Shown piece after piece: positions 1-6,044 of a stretch of 6,464 nt of DNA (position 1 is its first letter; each line of letters opens with the position of its first letter). The notes under the pieces are model-generated. The model was given only the letters and a program-made list of their open reading frames with translations. It ran no database searches and was not told where the DNA came from. Location: the NCBI GenBank assembly GCA_026992705.1, contig JALWYT010000141.1:1-6464 (forward strand), read 5' to 3'. Position numbers and translations under genes: made by a program. The DNA is from Thiotrichaceae bacterium. GTDB lineage: Bacteria; Pseudomonadota; Gammaproteobacteria; Thiotrichales; Thiotrichaceae.

Positions 1-43
1 AAAGTAGTGAATACTCAAAAAATATTAATAATAAAAATTACTT
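1..43 (+). other. Short leader before sctQ; possible tail of an upstream operon gene
   Basis: These 43 bases precede the first start codon of sctQ. They are very A+T rich and contain no Shine-Dalgarno-like run near position 44. Two of the forward frames remain open from the window edge into sctQ, with stops at 57-59 and 73-75, and the third stops at 5-7. An upstream T3SS gene could therefore end here, and might overlap sctQ by a few bases, but nothing in so short a stretch identifies it or chooses the frame. Confidence 0.2.
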
Positions 44-1081
44 ATGCCAAGAATTATAGCCGTCACTCAGTCTAAAAGAATTATTAAAACTAGCCGTTTT
101 GCATGGCAGTGGAATAATATTCTTTTGGAAAAACAAAAGGGAGTGAGCTTCAATATTCCTACAATTTCATCTCCCTACCAGCTAAAATTAACAGCATGGT
201 CTTATAAAACAATACCTTCTCGCTATATTGGCATTGTTTTTACTATCAAAGGGATTACGTCAATTTTATGGCTATCAAATTGGCCAATGGCAGATATTCT
301 TAAAGACTATACGCCTGAAGGAAAAATTAATAATGTTCCCAAGCAATTACAGATTGAGCTAATTGAGACCGTTTATGAAGCTGCTATTAATTTTTTTGAG
401 CTACATTTAGAGCATGAAATTCAGATTCAGAGAATAATTTTTGATCAATCATCAAAAAGCAATCTTTATTCGATCCGGTTTCAATTACTTGAAAATAATA
501 AGATTATTACGGCTATTTTAGTTAGCCATGCCAAATTAGCACCACTCTTTCTAAAAAGCCTTAATCGCTTACCTAGCTCAACTAATAAAGACTGGCTCAC
601 CCATAAAACACTTATACATTATGAAATTGCCTCATTGTATTTACCAATAAAAGAAGTCAAGGCACTTGAAAATTCTGATGTTATTTTTTTAGAGCAGAGC
701 CTGTATTTTCAAAACCATATCCTAATGATCAGACTCGCATCAGGCGAGCGATATGAGGCAGTCCAAACGTCTGAGACAACACTCGAATTTCAATCGGGGG
801 AAAAAATTATGACCGAATCATCCAATGACCAAATACAAGAAAAACCCATTATTGACATCAATGAAATGCCAATCCGACTTTCTTTTGATTTGGGGGAAGA
901 AAGCTTGACCTTTAAAGAAGTATCAAAGCTTCGACCAGGTTACATCCTTAATCTTAAAAAGCCATTTACCAATGTCATTAAGATCCGTTCTCAAAATCAA
1001 TTGATTGGCAAAGGCGAGATTGTCGATATTGAGGGTCGCATTGGCGTAAGAATTACTCAACTATTTAGCAAAAAAGACTAA
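44..1081 (+). CDS. sctQ: SctQ, T3SS cytoplasmic ring / sorting platform protein
   Basis: SctQ (YscQ, SpaO, Spa33, FliM/FliN-like) builds the pods of the cytoplasmic sorting platform that loads substrates and links the ATPase to the injectisome. The 345-residue length fits the family (about 300-350). Residues 1-185 are the usual poorly conserved N-terminal part. Residues about 193-250 look like the first SpoA domain. Residues 270-342 are a clear second SpoA domain, with the pattern MPIRLSFDLG, then LRPGYILNLKKP, then a VDIEGRIGVRIT ending typical of FliN/SctQ. No cysteines were seen. It is followed by sctR with a one-base stop/start overlap (TAATG), which argues for translational coupling. The ATG at 44 lacks a visible ribosome binding site but is the first Met in frame, as stops lie just upstream. 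An internal in-frame start gives a second product (separate entry). Family identity is firm from the C-terminal domain and gene order; the N-terminal part alone would not be recognisable. Confidence 0.93.
   Translation: MPRIIAVTQSKRIIKTSRFAWQWNNILLEKQKGVSFNIPTISSPYQLKLTAWSYKTIPSRYIGIVFTIKGITSILWLSNWPMADILKDYTPEGKINNVPKQLQIELIETVYEAAINFFELHLEHEIQIQRIIFDQSSKSNLYSIRFQLLENNKIITAILVSHAKLAPLFLKSLNRLPSSTNKDWLTHKTLIHYEIASLYLPIKEVKALENSDVIFLEQSLYFQNHILMIRLASGERYEAVQTSETTLEFQSGEKIMTESSNDQIQEKPIIDINEMPIRLSFDLGEESLTFKEVSKLRPGYILNLKKPFTNVIKIRSQNQLIGKGEIVDIEGRIGVRITQLFSKKD
796..801 (+). promoter_or_regulatory. Internal Shine-Dalgarno site within sctQ
   Basis: The run GGGGGA lies inside the sctQ coding region, seven bases before an in-frame ATG at 809. 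It is one of the two strongest ribosome binding sites in the T3SS operon (the other precedes sctS), in a region where such G runs are rare. Its position, between the two SpoA domains, is where other SctQ genes start their short C-terminal product. Confidence 0.65.
809..1081 (+). CDS. SctQ-C, short C-terminal product of sctQ from an internal start
   Basis: The ATG at 809 is codon 256 of sctQ, in the same frame. It would give a 90-residue protein holding a short polar lead and the complete second SpoA domain. In Yersinia YscQ, Shigella Spa33 and Salmonella SpaO an internally started C-terminal fragment of about this size is made. It dimerises through its SpoA domain and binds full-length SctQ to assemble or stabilise the sorting platform. 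Here the seen evidence is the GGGGGA site at correct spacing and the exact domain boundary; that the fragment is made is inferred from the family. The alternative, that the G run is only codon usage (a Ser-Gly-Glu stretch), cannot be excluded from sequence alone. Confidence 0.7.
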   Translation: MTESSNDQIQEKPIIDINEMPIRLSFDLGEESLTFKEVSKLRPGYILNLKKPFTNVIKIRSQNQLIGKGEIVDIEGRIGVRITQLFSKKD

Positions 1082-1737
1082 TGGATATTATACAAAGCCC
1101 CGTCTTATTGGTACTTGGACTCGCTTTCCTAAGCCTAGCTCCATTTATAGCGATAATGGTGAGTTCCTTCGTGAAGGTCGTCGTTGTTGTGCATATTGTA
1201 CGCAGTGCGTTAGGTTTGCAACAAGCACCCCCTAACCTTGCTATCAACGGTTTGGCGATTATTTTATCAATGTATGTCATGGCTCCTGTAGTGATGAATA
1301 CCCATAAAATTTTCACTAGCCATCATGTCGAAATTAATGATGTTGAAAATCCAATGTTGAAAGAAGCATTGAGTGATTCGATAAAGCCTATGCAGAGCTT
1401 TTTAATACAACACTCCGATGAAGCAGAGCGTCAGTTCTTTTTCAATACCACTAAAGAAATTTGGCCAAAAGAATATTCAGAAAATGTCTCTGATAAAAAC
1501 CTTTTAATCCTAACACCTGCATTTTTAGTCAGTGAATTAACGGAAGCATTTGAAATTGGCTTTATGCTGTACCTTCCTTTTGTGATCATCGACTTAATTG
1601 TATCGAATATATTGATTTCAATGGGAATGATTATGGTATCCCCTATTCTTATCTCAATGCCATTTAAAATATTGCTCTTTGTATTAGTCGATGGTTGGTC
1701 ACGGTTAATTCATGGACTTATTTTAAGCTATCAGTAA
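1081..1737 (+). CDS. sctR: SctR, T3SS export apparatus inner-membrane protein
   Basis: SctR (YscR, SpaP, FliP family) forms, five copies at a time, the main body of the export pore with SctS and SctT. The 218-residue length is standard. Hydrophobic segments lie at about 8-30, 53-73, 158-178 and 185-205, with the polar periplasmic domain at about 75-150. Family signatures are clear: RSALGLQQAPPN at 41-52, PAFLVSELTEAFEIGF at 146-161, LPFVIIDLIVSNIL at 165-178 and MGMIMVSP at 181-188. The C-terminus (PFKILLFVLVDGWSRLIHGL) matches YscR better than SpaP as I recall those sequences, which places the system nearer the Ysc-type branch. One detail differs: the loop that normally reads Met-Met-Met in the pore gasket has Ile184 in the middle. 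Translation probably depends on coupling with sctQ, since the start overlaps the sctQ stop and no Shine-Dalgarno is seen. Confidence 0.96.
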   Translation: MDIIQSPVLLVLGLAFLSLAPFIAIMVSSFVKVVVVVHIVRSALGLQQAPPNLAINGLAIILSMYVMAPVVMNTHKIFTSHHVEINDVENPMLKEALSDSIKPMQSFLIQHSDEAERQFFFNTTKEIWPKEYSENVSDKNLLILTPAFLVSELTEAFEIGFMLYLPFVIIDLIVSNILISMGMIMVSPILISMPFKILLFVLVDGWSRLIHGLILSYQ

Positions 1738-1740
1738 TTA

Positions 1741-1746
1741 AGGGGG
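1741..1746 (+). promoter_or_regulatory. Strong ribosome binding site of sctS
   Basis: AGGGGG lies in the 14-base gap between the sctR stop and the ATG at 1752. It decides the start of sctS: longer in-frame readings that begin inside sctR (for example at 1695) have no such site and would add a tail unlike the family. SctS then begins MNDAQIVHLA, as expected. Confidence 0.75.
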
Positions 1747-1751
1747 ATTCA

Positions 1752-2021
1752 ATGAATGATGCTCAGATTGTTCACTTAGCAGCCCAAGCATTACAGCTAA
1801 CACTTTATTTATCGATGCCAATTCTTGTGGCTGCAACGGTTACAGGTTTAATTATTAGTTTGTTACAAGCCTTGACCTCAATACAGGAACAAACCTTGCC
1901 TCATGCCTTTAAGTTAGTCGCTGTTATGGTGTCTATTTTTATTATGGTGGAATGGTTAGGTCCTGAATTATATGAGTTTACCTTAAATATGTTTAGCCAA
2001 TTCCCGTTGGTTACTCGATGA
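1752..2021 (+). CDS. sctS: SctS, T3SS export apparatus small membrane protein
   Basis: SctS (YscS, SpaQ, FliQ family) is a two-helix hairpin protein; about four copies wrap around the SctR/SctT pore to extend the helical export gate. The chosen ATG gives 89 residues, the typical length. The two membrane segments are about 15-38 and 53-72, joined by the conserved loop LLQALTSIQEQTLPHAFKL at about 37-55, which carries the family pattern Q-A-x-T-x-I-Q-E-Q-T-L. The start is set by the AGGGGG site upstream. It sits 14 bases after sctR and 15 bases before sctT. Nothing in it is truncated or unusual. Confidence 0.95.
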   Translation: MNDAQIVHLAAQALQLTLYLSMPILVAATVTGLIISLLQALTSIQEQTLPHAFKLVAVMVSIFIMVEWLGPELYEFTLNMFSQFPLVTR

Positions 2022-2036
2022 TAATAGGCAATTACG

Positions 2037-2816
2037 ATGGACATCAATCTTAACCTTTGGATGCTTGCATGGTTATTTTCAATTGCTCGACTATCAGGTG
2101 TTTTTCTTGCTATGCCATTCATGGGAAAAGCTAATATTCCTGGGCTTGCAAGAAATGCCATTATAATGGTACTTGCTAGTGTTGCAACACCATTAGTCAT
2201 CGATCAAATTGCTGATATTTCTTATAACACATTGACTATTGCAGGTCTTTTGCTAAAAGAAGTTTTGCTTGGATTTTTGATAGGGTATTTTTTTAGTATC
2301 CCTTTTTGGGCAGCAAGTTCTACAGGTTTCTGGCTTGATCTACAACGTGGAGTTATGAGTGCTGAATTATTTGCCCCTGGAACGGGGGATATGACTTCAC
2401 CACTAGGCGAATTACTTGCTCGAATTTATGTTGTCTTGCTATTTTCCACAGGCGGTTTTCTTATTATGTTTCAAGTTATTCTATTAAGTTATAAAGCATG
2501 GCCTGTTGATACCTTCTTCCCGCATTTTAATATGGATTCTATTGATGTGGTGCTACAGCAATTTGATCTAATTATGTACACCATGGTGTTATTAGGCGGT
2601 CCTATTATTATTATTATGCTTATTGCTGAAATTGCTGGAGCCATTATTGGAAAAGATATTCCTGAGCTTAATATTTTTCTGCTACTTATGCCGATTAAAA
2701 GTGGTATCGCCTTCTTTTTATTAACACTTTATATTGCTTTCGTCGCTGAATATATGCGGGAGAGTTTTTTAGGCTTTAGTGAGTCTTTTAAAATACTTGA
2801 TGGCTTGGTTAGATAG
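2037..2816 (+). CDS. sctT: SctT, T3SS export apparatus membrane protein
   Basis: SctT (YscT, SpaR, FliR family) is the single subunit that closes the ring of five SctR copies in the export pore. The 259 residues match the family, and the protein is nearly all hydrophobic segments. Conserved parts include the N-terminal FSIARLSGVFLAMPFMG (14-30), KEVLLGFLIGYFFSIPFWA (74-92), GFWLDLQRG (97-105), the PGTGDMTSPLGELLA stretch (114-128), KAWPV (153-157), and LNIFLLLMPIKS (211-222), the best-known FliR/SctT signature. The ATG at 2037 has a modest AGG at 2026-2028 eight bases before it. It lies 15 bases after sctS and only two bases before sctU, so coupled translation with sctU is likely. Confidence 0.95.
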   Translation: MDINLNLWMLAWLFSIARLSGVFLAMPFMGKANIPGLARNAIIMVLASVATPLVIDQIADISYNTLTIAGLLLKEVLLGFLIGYFFSIPFWAASSTGFWLDLQRGVMSAELFAPGTGDMTSPLGELLARIYVVLLFSTGGFLIMFQVILLSYKAWPVDTFFPHFNMDSIDVVLQQFDLIMYTMVLLGGPIIIIMLIAEIAGAIIGKDIPELNIFLLLMPIKSGIAFFLLTLYIAFVAEYMRESFLGFSESFKILDGLVR

Positions 2817-2818
2817 CA

Positions 2819-3862
2819 ATGAGTGATCAAGATAGCAGAACCGAAAAAGCAACCCCCTATAAATTAAAACAAGCCCGCAAAAAGGGGCAAGTCGCTCGCA
2901 GTAAGGAGGTTTCCTCCGCACTCATTTTACTCTTTGCGGTTATCTATTTTTGGTTTCGCTGGGATTGGTTAGTTGAAGAGCTAAAAGATGTCATTATTGT
3001 TCCCTCCGAACTTTATAATATGGAGTTTCATCGTGCCTTAGGGGCATGGGCTGATTATGCTTTGAATAAAATTTTAACCGTCTTAGTCCTTCCTTTTTCC
3101 TTTTTTATTCTAATTGCAGCTATTCTTGGCAATATTATCCAATTTGGTGTCTTATTTTCCTTCGAACCAATTACCCCTAAATATCAAAAAGTTGACCCTG
3201 TACAAGGCTTTAAACGTATATTTTCAATAAAGTCTGTCATCAAAGTTTTATTCTCAATCTTCAAGGTTTTAATTGGAATATTTATTCTATATATCATCAT
3301 CAGAATAGCTATACCTGCATTTATTATCGATGTTAATCAATGCAATGTACTTTGCATGAAAGAGACAATGGAAATACTAATTAGGTATCTTGCCGTTGCA
3401 ATGCTGATTTTTTTAATCATTATTGCAATATTAGATTTTATCTTTCAAAAACATCAATTCCTCAAAGAGCAAATGATGACAAAAGATGAACTCAAACGTG
3501 AATATAAAAATCGAGAAGGTGATCCTGAAATTAAAGGGCAATTAAAAAACATTCAACGTGAAATGTTAACCCAAGATATTGGTGAAAAAATTAAAAGCTC
3601 TCGCTTACTCATTGCAGGTCATCGTTATGTTATTGCTATTCAATATGATGAAGAAATGCCTTTACCAATGCTACTTGCAATCGGGCAAGGTGGTACCGCA
3701 AGACAAATGACTGATATTGCTAAAAAAGAGCGAGTTCCTATTATTGCCGACGCAAAGCTTGCAGAGATATTAAAAGAAGATGGTGAAATTGACCAATATA
3801 TCCCACAATCAGCTATTACAGGCATTGTTAAAGCTATTCAACAAGCCATGAATCAACAGTAA
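2819..3862 (+). CDS. sctU: SctU, T3SS export gate / switch protein lacking the NPTH cleavage motif
   Basis: SctU (YscU, SpaS, FlhB family) contacts the SctRST pore and sets the change from early to later substrates. The 347 residues fit the family (about 345-360). The N-terminus TEKATPYKLKQARKKGQVARSKEV (8-31) is diagnostic. Membrane segments lie at about 33-48, 86-110, 140-168 and 188-208, with DPVQGFKRIFS (126-136) between the second and third. The linker TKDELKREYKNREGDPEIK (221-239) is also classical. The cytoplasmic C-terminal domain runs from about 245 and retains PLP (281-283) and VPIIADAKLAEIL (306-318). The oddity is at 261-276: after Ser-Arg-Leu-Leu-Ile the expected Asn-Pro-Thr-His is Ala266-Gly-His-Arg269 (or Gly-His-Arg-Tyr270, depending on a one-residue shift), so the Asn-Pro bond used for self-cleavage is absent. 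The reading frame is intact throughout, so this is not decay of the gene. A pair of cysteines (C175, C179) lies in the periplasmic loop between segments three and four. No strong Shine-Dalgarno precedes the start; coupling with sctT is likely. Confidence 0.95.
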   Translation: MSDQDSRTEKATPYKLKQARKKGQVARSKEVSSALILLFAVIYFWFRWDWLVEELKDVIIVPSELYNMEFHRALGAWADYALNKILTVLVLPFSFFILIAAILGNIIQFGVLFSFEPITPKYQKVDPVQGFKRIFSIKSVIKVLFSIFKVLIGIFILYIIIRIAIPAFIIDVNQCNVLCMKETMEILIRYLAVAMLIFLIIIAILDFIFQKHQFLKEQMMTKDELKREYKNREGDPEIKGQLKNIQREMLTQDIGEKIKSSRLLIAGHRYVIAIQYDEEMPLPMLLAIGQGGTARQMTDIAKKERVPIIADAKLAEILKEDGEIDQYIPQSAITGIVKAIQQAMNQQ

Positions 3863-3867
3863 ATATT

Positions 3868-4689
3868 ATGATAAATTTTCGTATAAGCATTCTATTCACA
3901 TTGATACTCAGTAGTTATAGTGTTACTTGCTCAGCTGAAACAGCTGCATGGTCATATATTATTCATAAAGACTTACGCAGACCATCAATGGCTAATTTTG
4001 CTGAACGTAATTATCGTTTATTTGATTATTTTCTAAAACAATCTTTACACGGTGCAGGAAAAAAAGACTTTTTCACCGTGTCAAAGCGAGTAAAAAATAA
4101 TATCTATTGGAAAGGTAAACAAAATACAAACATTTACATTGATGCTTTCCGACGCTCTTATCCTATAATTAAGAGCTTTAACAAACGTCCAGATATTCCA
4201 GAAATTGTATTCCTGATTCCCTATTTAGAATCACTTTGGCAATCAAAAAGTGGTAAAACCAGTGCAGACTATGGCTATTGGCAATTAGTCTTACCCATTG
4301 TTAAAGAAATACAAAGTTTAGATACTACGTCCCAAGCCATTAAAAAAGCCAATGCGGATACACTACGTTCCGACCCAAAACTTAGTTCAGAAGTTGCACT
4401 AATTCATTTACGCCGTTATTATTTTTACTTTGCCAAAGTTGCCAAATATAGTGAAACGGATGCTTGGCTATTTGCTATATTAGCTTACAATTGGGGGGCA
4501 GGCAATGTTAAAAGAATGTTAGCAAGTATGCAGAGCAAACAAATTAAAACCAATTTTTCACATTTTTATCACTATTTGTACACTCAACATCTAGCCAATA
4601 AAGAAGATAAATCCATGAAAGCTGCTATAGAGTATTTACCTAATCTTTGGAATATTGCGAAAATCATTCGACAGGAGATTAAGTCATAA
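3868..4689 (+). CDS. Exported lytic transglycosylase, MltD-like SLT domain, linked to the T3SS
   Basis: This 273-residue protein is probably a periplasmic enzyme that cleaves the glycan strands of peptidoglycan. Residues 4-19 are a hydrophobic signal sequence, with a plausible type I signal peptidase site after CSA (21-23). Cys21 does not sit in a good lipobox, so a lipoprotein is less likely. The SLT domain spans about 98-225. IPYLESLW puts the likely catalytic acid at Glu121. GYWQ is at 136-139, with the same spacing from the Glu as in MltD, and AYNWGAG at 206-212 matches the family AYNxGxG motif. Residues 25-95 and 225-273 are unrecognised extensions, and there is no LysM repeat. It begins five bases after sctU without a clear ribosome binding site, so it belongs to the T3SS operon. 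By context it probably makes room for the injectisome in the cell wall, as IagB/IpgF do elsewhere, but those are shorter (about 150-160 residues) and of a different SLT subtype. Activity and partner are inferred. Confidence 0.85.
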   Translation: MINFRISILFTLILSSYSVTCSAETAAWSYIIHKDLRRPSMANFAERNYRLFDYFLKQSLHGAGKKDFFTVSKRVKNNIYWKGKQNTNIYIDAFRRSYPIIKSFNKRPDIPEIVFLIPYLESLWQSKSGKTSADYGYWQLVLPIVKEIQSLDTTSQAIKKANADTLRSDPKLSSEVALIHLRRYYFYFAKVAKYSETDAWLFAILAYNWGAGNVKRMLASMQSKQIKTNFSHFYHYLYTQHLANKEDKSMKAAIEYLPNLWNIAKIIRQEIKS

Positions 4690-4754
4690 CTATTTGGTGT
4701 AATTTATTAATAACAGATAAATGGTTGATTATGAATACTAAGCAGGTACATTAT
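4690..4754. other. Convergent intergenic space without a clear terminator
   Basis: These 65 bases separate the end of the rightward T3SS operon from the end of leftward lapB. They are A+T rich. The only symmetric piece is an all-A/T palindrome, TTATTAATAA at 4704-4713. I see no G+C stem followed by a T run on either strand, so transcripts from the two sides may run into each other or end by another mechanism. Confidence 0.5.
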
Positions 4755-5918
4755 TTATAATCTTATAATTGTGTCCCACGAATGGCAAACAGGACATCGC
4801 CACAGGTATTCATTCATTTTATAACCACAATGCTCACACTGGAAATTCAATTGTCCTGCCATATGATTTTCCAAAGCTTTTTCTAATAAGATGAGTTCTT
4901 TATTTTGATCAATATTAGATGAAATTTTTAAGAGCAATTTAATACTTTTTAATATAGATTGTAAGCTCAGTTTATTATTAGCGAGTTCTACTTTAAGTAT
5001 TTTATATAGCTCAGTTTCTCTTTTAATATTATGGCTATGTGCTAACTCAAGTAGGTATTCAAGTACATCAATATCTTTAGATTTTTTGAAATATAACATC
5101 AAAAACTTATAAACTCTATCAATCCCAGAAGATTTTTTTGATACTTCTACTAACTTATGAAATAACATACCAATTAAACGTGAATCATCTTTAATTGCAG
5201 CTTCATAGTATTTAATAGCTTTGGAATAATTTTCTTGATGTGCTTCAATATCACCCCAAATAATATTTATACGTGGTAAATCTTTATAAACTTTCTTTGC
5301 TTTTTTCAAGTAATTATCAACTAAATAAAGATTACCATTTTCTAACTCCTGACTAGCTAACTCACAATAATAATGAGCAGTGATACGGGCTTGATTAATA
5401 TTTTTAGATGAATCTATACACTTAGTTACTTGAATTGCTTTTTCCCAATCTTTTAGTTGCTCATATATTCCTTGTAAGTTTAAACAAGCTTCATTAACAT
5501 CTTTAGGATTATGTGCTAATAATTCTTGAAAAACATGCTCCGCCTTATCCAATAAACCTGCTGCAAAAAAATCTTTGCCGAGTGCCATCATTGCCGCTTC
5601 TTTTTGTTTTTTACTAAGTTTAGGGCGTGCAATCAAATTCTGATGAACCCTTAATGCTCGATCTATTTCCCCTCGATTACGAAAAGAATTGCCTAATAAT
5701 AAAAAAGTTTCAGCCGTATATTCATCAATAGCAGAATCATTGAGGAAAAATTCTAAAGCTTTATCTGGCTGTTCGTCTAATAAGTAATTAATACCTTTAA
5801 CAAAATATTTTGATGTGTCTTTTTGTTTATTCTTATTATGATTTTGATGGTGTCCTCTTGCAGCTTGCCAACCTGAATAAAATGCTAACGGAAGTAATAA
5901 AAAGAGAAGCTCGGTCAT
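4755..5918 (-). CDS. lapB: LapB (YciM), lipopolysaccharide assembly regulator
   Basis: LapB is an inner-membrane protein that brings LpxC, the committed enzyme of lipid A synthesis, to the FtsH protease and so limits lipopolysaccharide production. The length, 387 residues, is nearly that of the E. coli protein (389). Residues 1-18, MTELLFLLLPLAFYSGWQ, form the N-terminal membrane anchor and match the E. coli start MLELLFLLLP. Residues about 36-350 are tetratricopeptide-type helical repeats; DKALEFFL (52-59), EIDRALRVHQNL (84-95) and YSKAIKYYEAAI (231-242) are the clearest. The C-terminus carries the rubredoxin-like metal-binding module with C361-x2-C364 and C375-x2-C378, and ends WDTIIRL. The repeats are divergent from E. 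coli but the ends are diagnostic. It lies 126 bases downstream of ihfB, without the lapA gene usually found between. No Shine-Dalgarno is visible before the ATG. Confidence 0.94.
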   Translation of the reverse strand: MTELLFLLLPLAFYSGWQAARGHHQNHNKNKQKDTSKYFVKGINYLLDEQPDKALEFFLNDSAIDEYTAETFLLLGNSFRNRGEIDRALRVHQNLIARPKLSKKQKEAAMMALGKDFFAAGLLDKAEHVFQELLAHNPKDVNEACLNLQGIYEQLKDWEKAIQVTKCIDSSKNINQARITAHYYCELASQELENGNLYLVDNYLKKAKKVYKDLPRINIIWGDIEAHQENYSKAIKYYEAAIKDDSRLIGMLFHKLVEVSKKSSGIDRVYKFLMLYFKKSKDIDVLEYLLELAHSHNIKRETELYKILKVELANNKLSLQSILKSIKLLLKISSNIDQNKELILLEKALENHMAGQLNFQCEHCGYKMNEYLWRCPVCHSWDTIIRL

Positions 5919-5925
5919 AATTAAA

Positions 5926-5931
5926 ATTATA
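5926..5931 (-). promoter_or_regulatory. Possible -10 element just upstream of lapB
   Basis: A perfect TATAAT lies on the minus strand and ends seven bases before the lapB ATG. A transcript from it would begin at or next to the start codon, giving a leaderless message, which would fit the missing Shine-Dalgarno. The matching -35 position (about 5949-5954) reads AGATAA and is poor, and A+T-rich DNA makes chance matches common, so this is weak. Confidence 0.25.
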
Positions 5932-5941
5932 AATTTGAGTT

Positions 5942-5997
5942 TAGGAAGTTATCTAAAAATAGTGAGCTTACATTCTTAAATATTAAATAACTTCCTA
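5942..5997. repeat. Perfect 11-base inverted repeat in the ihfB-lapB spacer
   Basis: TAGGAAGTTAT at 5942-5952 is exactly complementary to ATAACTTCCTA at 5987-5997, with 34 bases between. No T run follows the second arm on either strand, so it is not an ordinary intrinsic terminator. It could fold as a hairpin in the ihfB-lapB transcript, ending 23 bases before the lapB start, or be a pair of protein binding sites, or the ends of a tiny mobile repeat. I noticed no other copy in this window. Confidence 0.6.
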
Positions 5998-6044
5998 TGT
6001 TAATTTTACATAAAACCAGAATACAAACTCTTTTATATTTGTAC

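Noticed and set aside
796..806. G5A6 run in sctQ as a transcriptional slippage site
   Set aside because: The frame is intact on both sides and a ribosome binding site explains the run better; a shifted frame would not yield a recognisable product.
1065..1316. Minus-strand open frame of 83 codons opposite sctR
   Set aside because: It lies inside the conserved sctR gene on the other strand, is low-complexity (Thr/Ile rich) and has no homology I recognise.
1695..1751. Longer start for sctS inside sctR
   Set aside because: The added 19 residues are unlike the SctS family, and the ATG at 1752 has the strong AGGGGG site.
1901..2200. Minus-strand open frame of 99 codons across the sctS/sctT junction
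   Set aside because: It is a shadow of two firmly identified genes, without recognisable domain or start site.
3596..3646. Frameshift or sequence error as the cause of the missing NPTH in SctU
   Set aside because: Both flanks are in the same frame with conserved residues, and no single-base change in this stretch restores Asn-Pro-Thr-His.
3640..3825. Minus-strand open frame of 61 codons opposite the end of sctU
   Set aside because: It mirrors conserved SctU codons and shows no protein-like features of its own.
4704..4713. A/T palindrome between the convergent operons as a bidirectional terminator
   Set aside because: It has no G-C pairs, five pairs at most with no loop, and no clean T run, so such symmetry is expected by chance in A+T-rich DNA.
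6022..6043. Small hairpin TACAAA/TTTGTA after ihfB as a terminator
   Set aside because: The stem has six pairs with one G-C, and no T run follows on the minus strand, so it is unlikely to end transcription.
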